In this document: piece after piece, positions 34,639 through 34,887 of the stretch
How positions within the stretch are numbered: position 1 is the first letter of the stretch
How the letters are laid out: every line of letters starts with the position of its first letter
Made by a program: the position numbers and the translations under genes
The notes under the pieces: generated by a model
Databases searched by the model: none
The model's input: only the letters and a program-made list of their open reading frames with translations
What the model was told of the DNA's origin: nothing
Source: an uncultured Flavobacteriaceae bacterium
GTDB taxonomy: Bacteria > Bacteroidota > Bacteroidia > Flavobacteriales > Flavobacteriaceae
Direction of reading: 5' to 3'
Assembly (NCBI GenBank): GCA_938011315.1
Contig: CALLUG010000047.1
Location: forward strand, 1 to 34,887
Length of the DNA stretch: 34,887 nucleotides

Positions 34639-34887
34639 ATGAATATTTTCAGTTTTACGGCACATTTTGATAGTGAAGAAGCCTGTCGCAAGCATTTTAA
34701 ATCAGAACGTGATAAAATAGGAGTTGTATGTCACAACTGTTCTCATACAGAACATTATTGGATAAAGAGTCGCTGGAGTTATGAGTGTAAAAAATGTAGG
34801 TCTTGCACTTCTTTACGAAGTGGCACCATCATGCAGAGTTCCAATCTTTCTTTTCTTATTTGGTACAAAGCCATGTTTTTGATGAGT
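34639..34887 (+). CDS. IS1595-family transposase (3' partial)
   Basis: The first 83 residues run off the window. A zinc ribbon with two CxxC pairs (VVCHNCSHTEHY and YECKKCRSC) followed by TSLRSGTIMQSSNLSFLIWYKAMFLM is the typical N-terminus of IS1595 (ISXO2-like) transposases; the DDE/DDN catalytic domain lies beyond the end. The left end of the IS should be in about 34596-34638, but its terminal repeat cannot be confirmed without the other end. Confidence 0.88.
   Translation, partial: MNIFSFTAHFDSEEACRKHFKSERDKIGVVCHNCSHTEHYWIKSRWSYECKKCRSCTSLRSGTIMQSSNLSFLIWYKAMFLMS

Overview
The window is a piece of a low-GC chromosome from a marine-type member of Bacteroidota, most likely family Flavobacteriaceae. 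The evidence is threefold. Type IX secretion (T9SS) C-terminal sorting domains occur on three proteins. Promoters follow the Bacteroidota form TTG-N19/20-TAnnTTTG, and Shine-Dalgarno sequences are mostly absent. The housekeeping proteins (RF1, PyrF, membrane pyrophosphatase, OmpA with thrombospondin type 3 repeats) have typical flavobacterial sequence features.

Left part (1-8.7 kb): the 3' end of a secreted TSP3-repeat/T9SS protein with a co-transcribed lipoprotein, closed by a strong terminator; an AhpD-like protein; a K+-dependent membrane pyrophosphatase (hppA) bracketed by two inverted MITE-like elements; two small T9SS cargo genes, one of them little more than a sorting domain; and an unusual MsrA.

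Middle part (8.7-25.7 kb) is the stable core: prfA-pyrF and a BtuF-like metal-receptor protein, sodA, an AddA-type helicase/nuclease, kbl, a major OmpA-family protein with a clear promoter and terminator, an AddB-type nuclease, and a biotin block bioF-bioD-bioA followed by a ketosynthase. AddA and AddB probably form one double-strand-break repair enzyme although their genes are 3 kb apart. The bio genes supply the late steps of biotin synthesis, and the ketosynthase could help make the pimeloyl precursor.

Right part (25.7 kb to the end) is accessory DNA. Two short copies of what looks like a tRNA 3' end (minus strand), each followed on that strand by a terminator hairpin, mark probable attachment sites. 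Between them lie a truncated higB and a slightly altered higA. Just right of the second copy comes a tyrosine recombinase broken by one frameshift, then an intact higBA pair with its own promoter and operator-like palindrome. Next is a 240-bp gene-free stretch that folds into nested helices and looks like a structured RNA with its own promoter, then a tight six-gene block of membrane, lipoprotein and soluble proteins of unknown function. On the other strand are a coupled pair encoding an excisionase-like HTH protein and a possible replication initiator, and a hypothetical gene whose 5' end abuts an IS1595-family transposase running off the window. I read this as an integrative element inserted at a tRNA gene beside the remnant of an older related element. 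The structured RNA and the six-gene cargo are the best candidates for undescribed biology.
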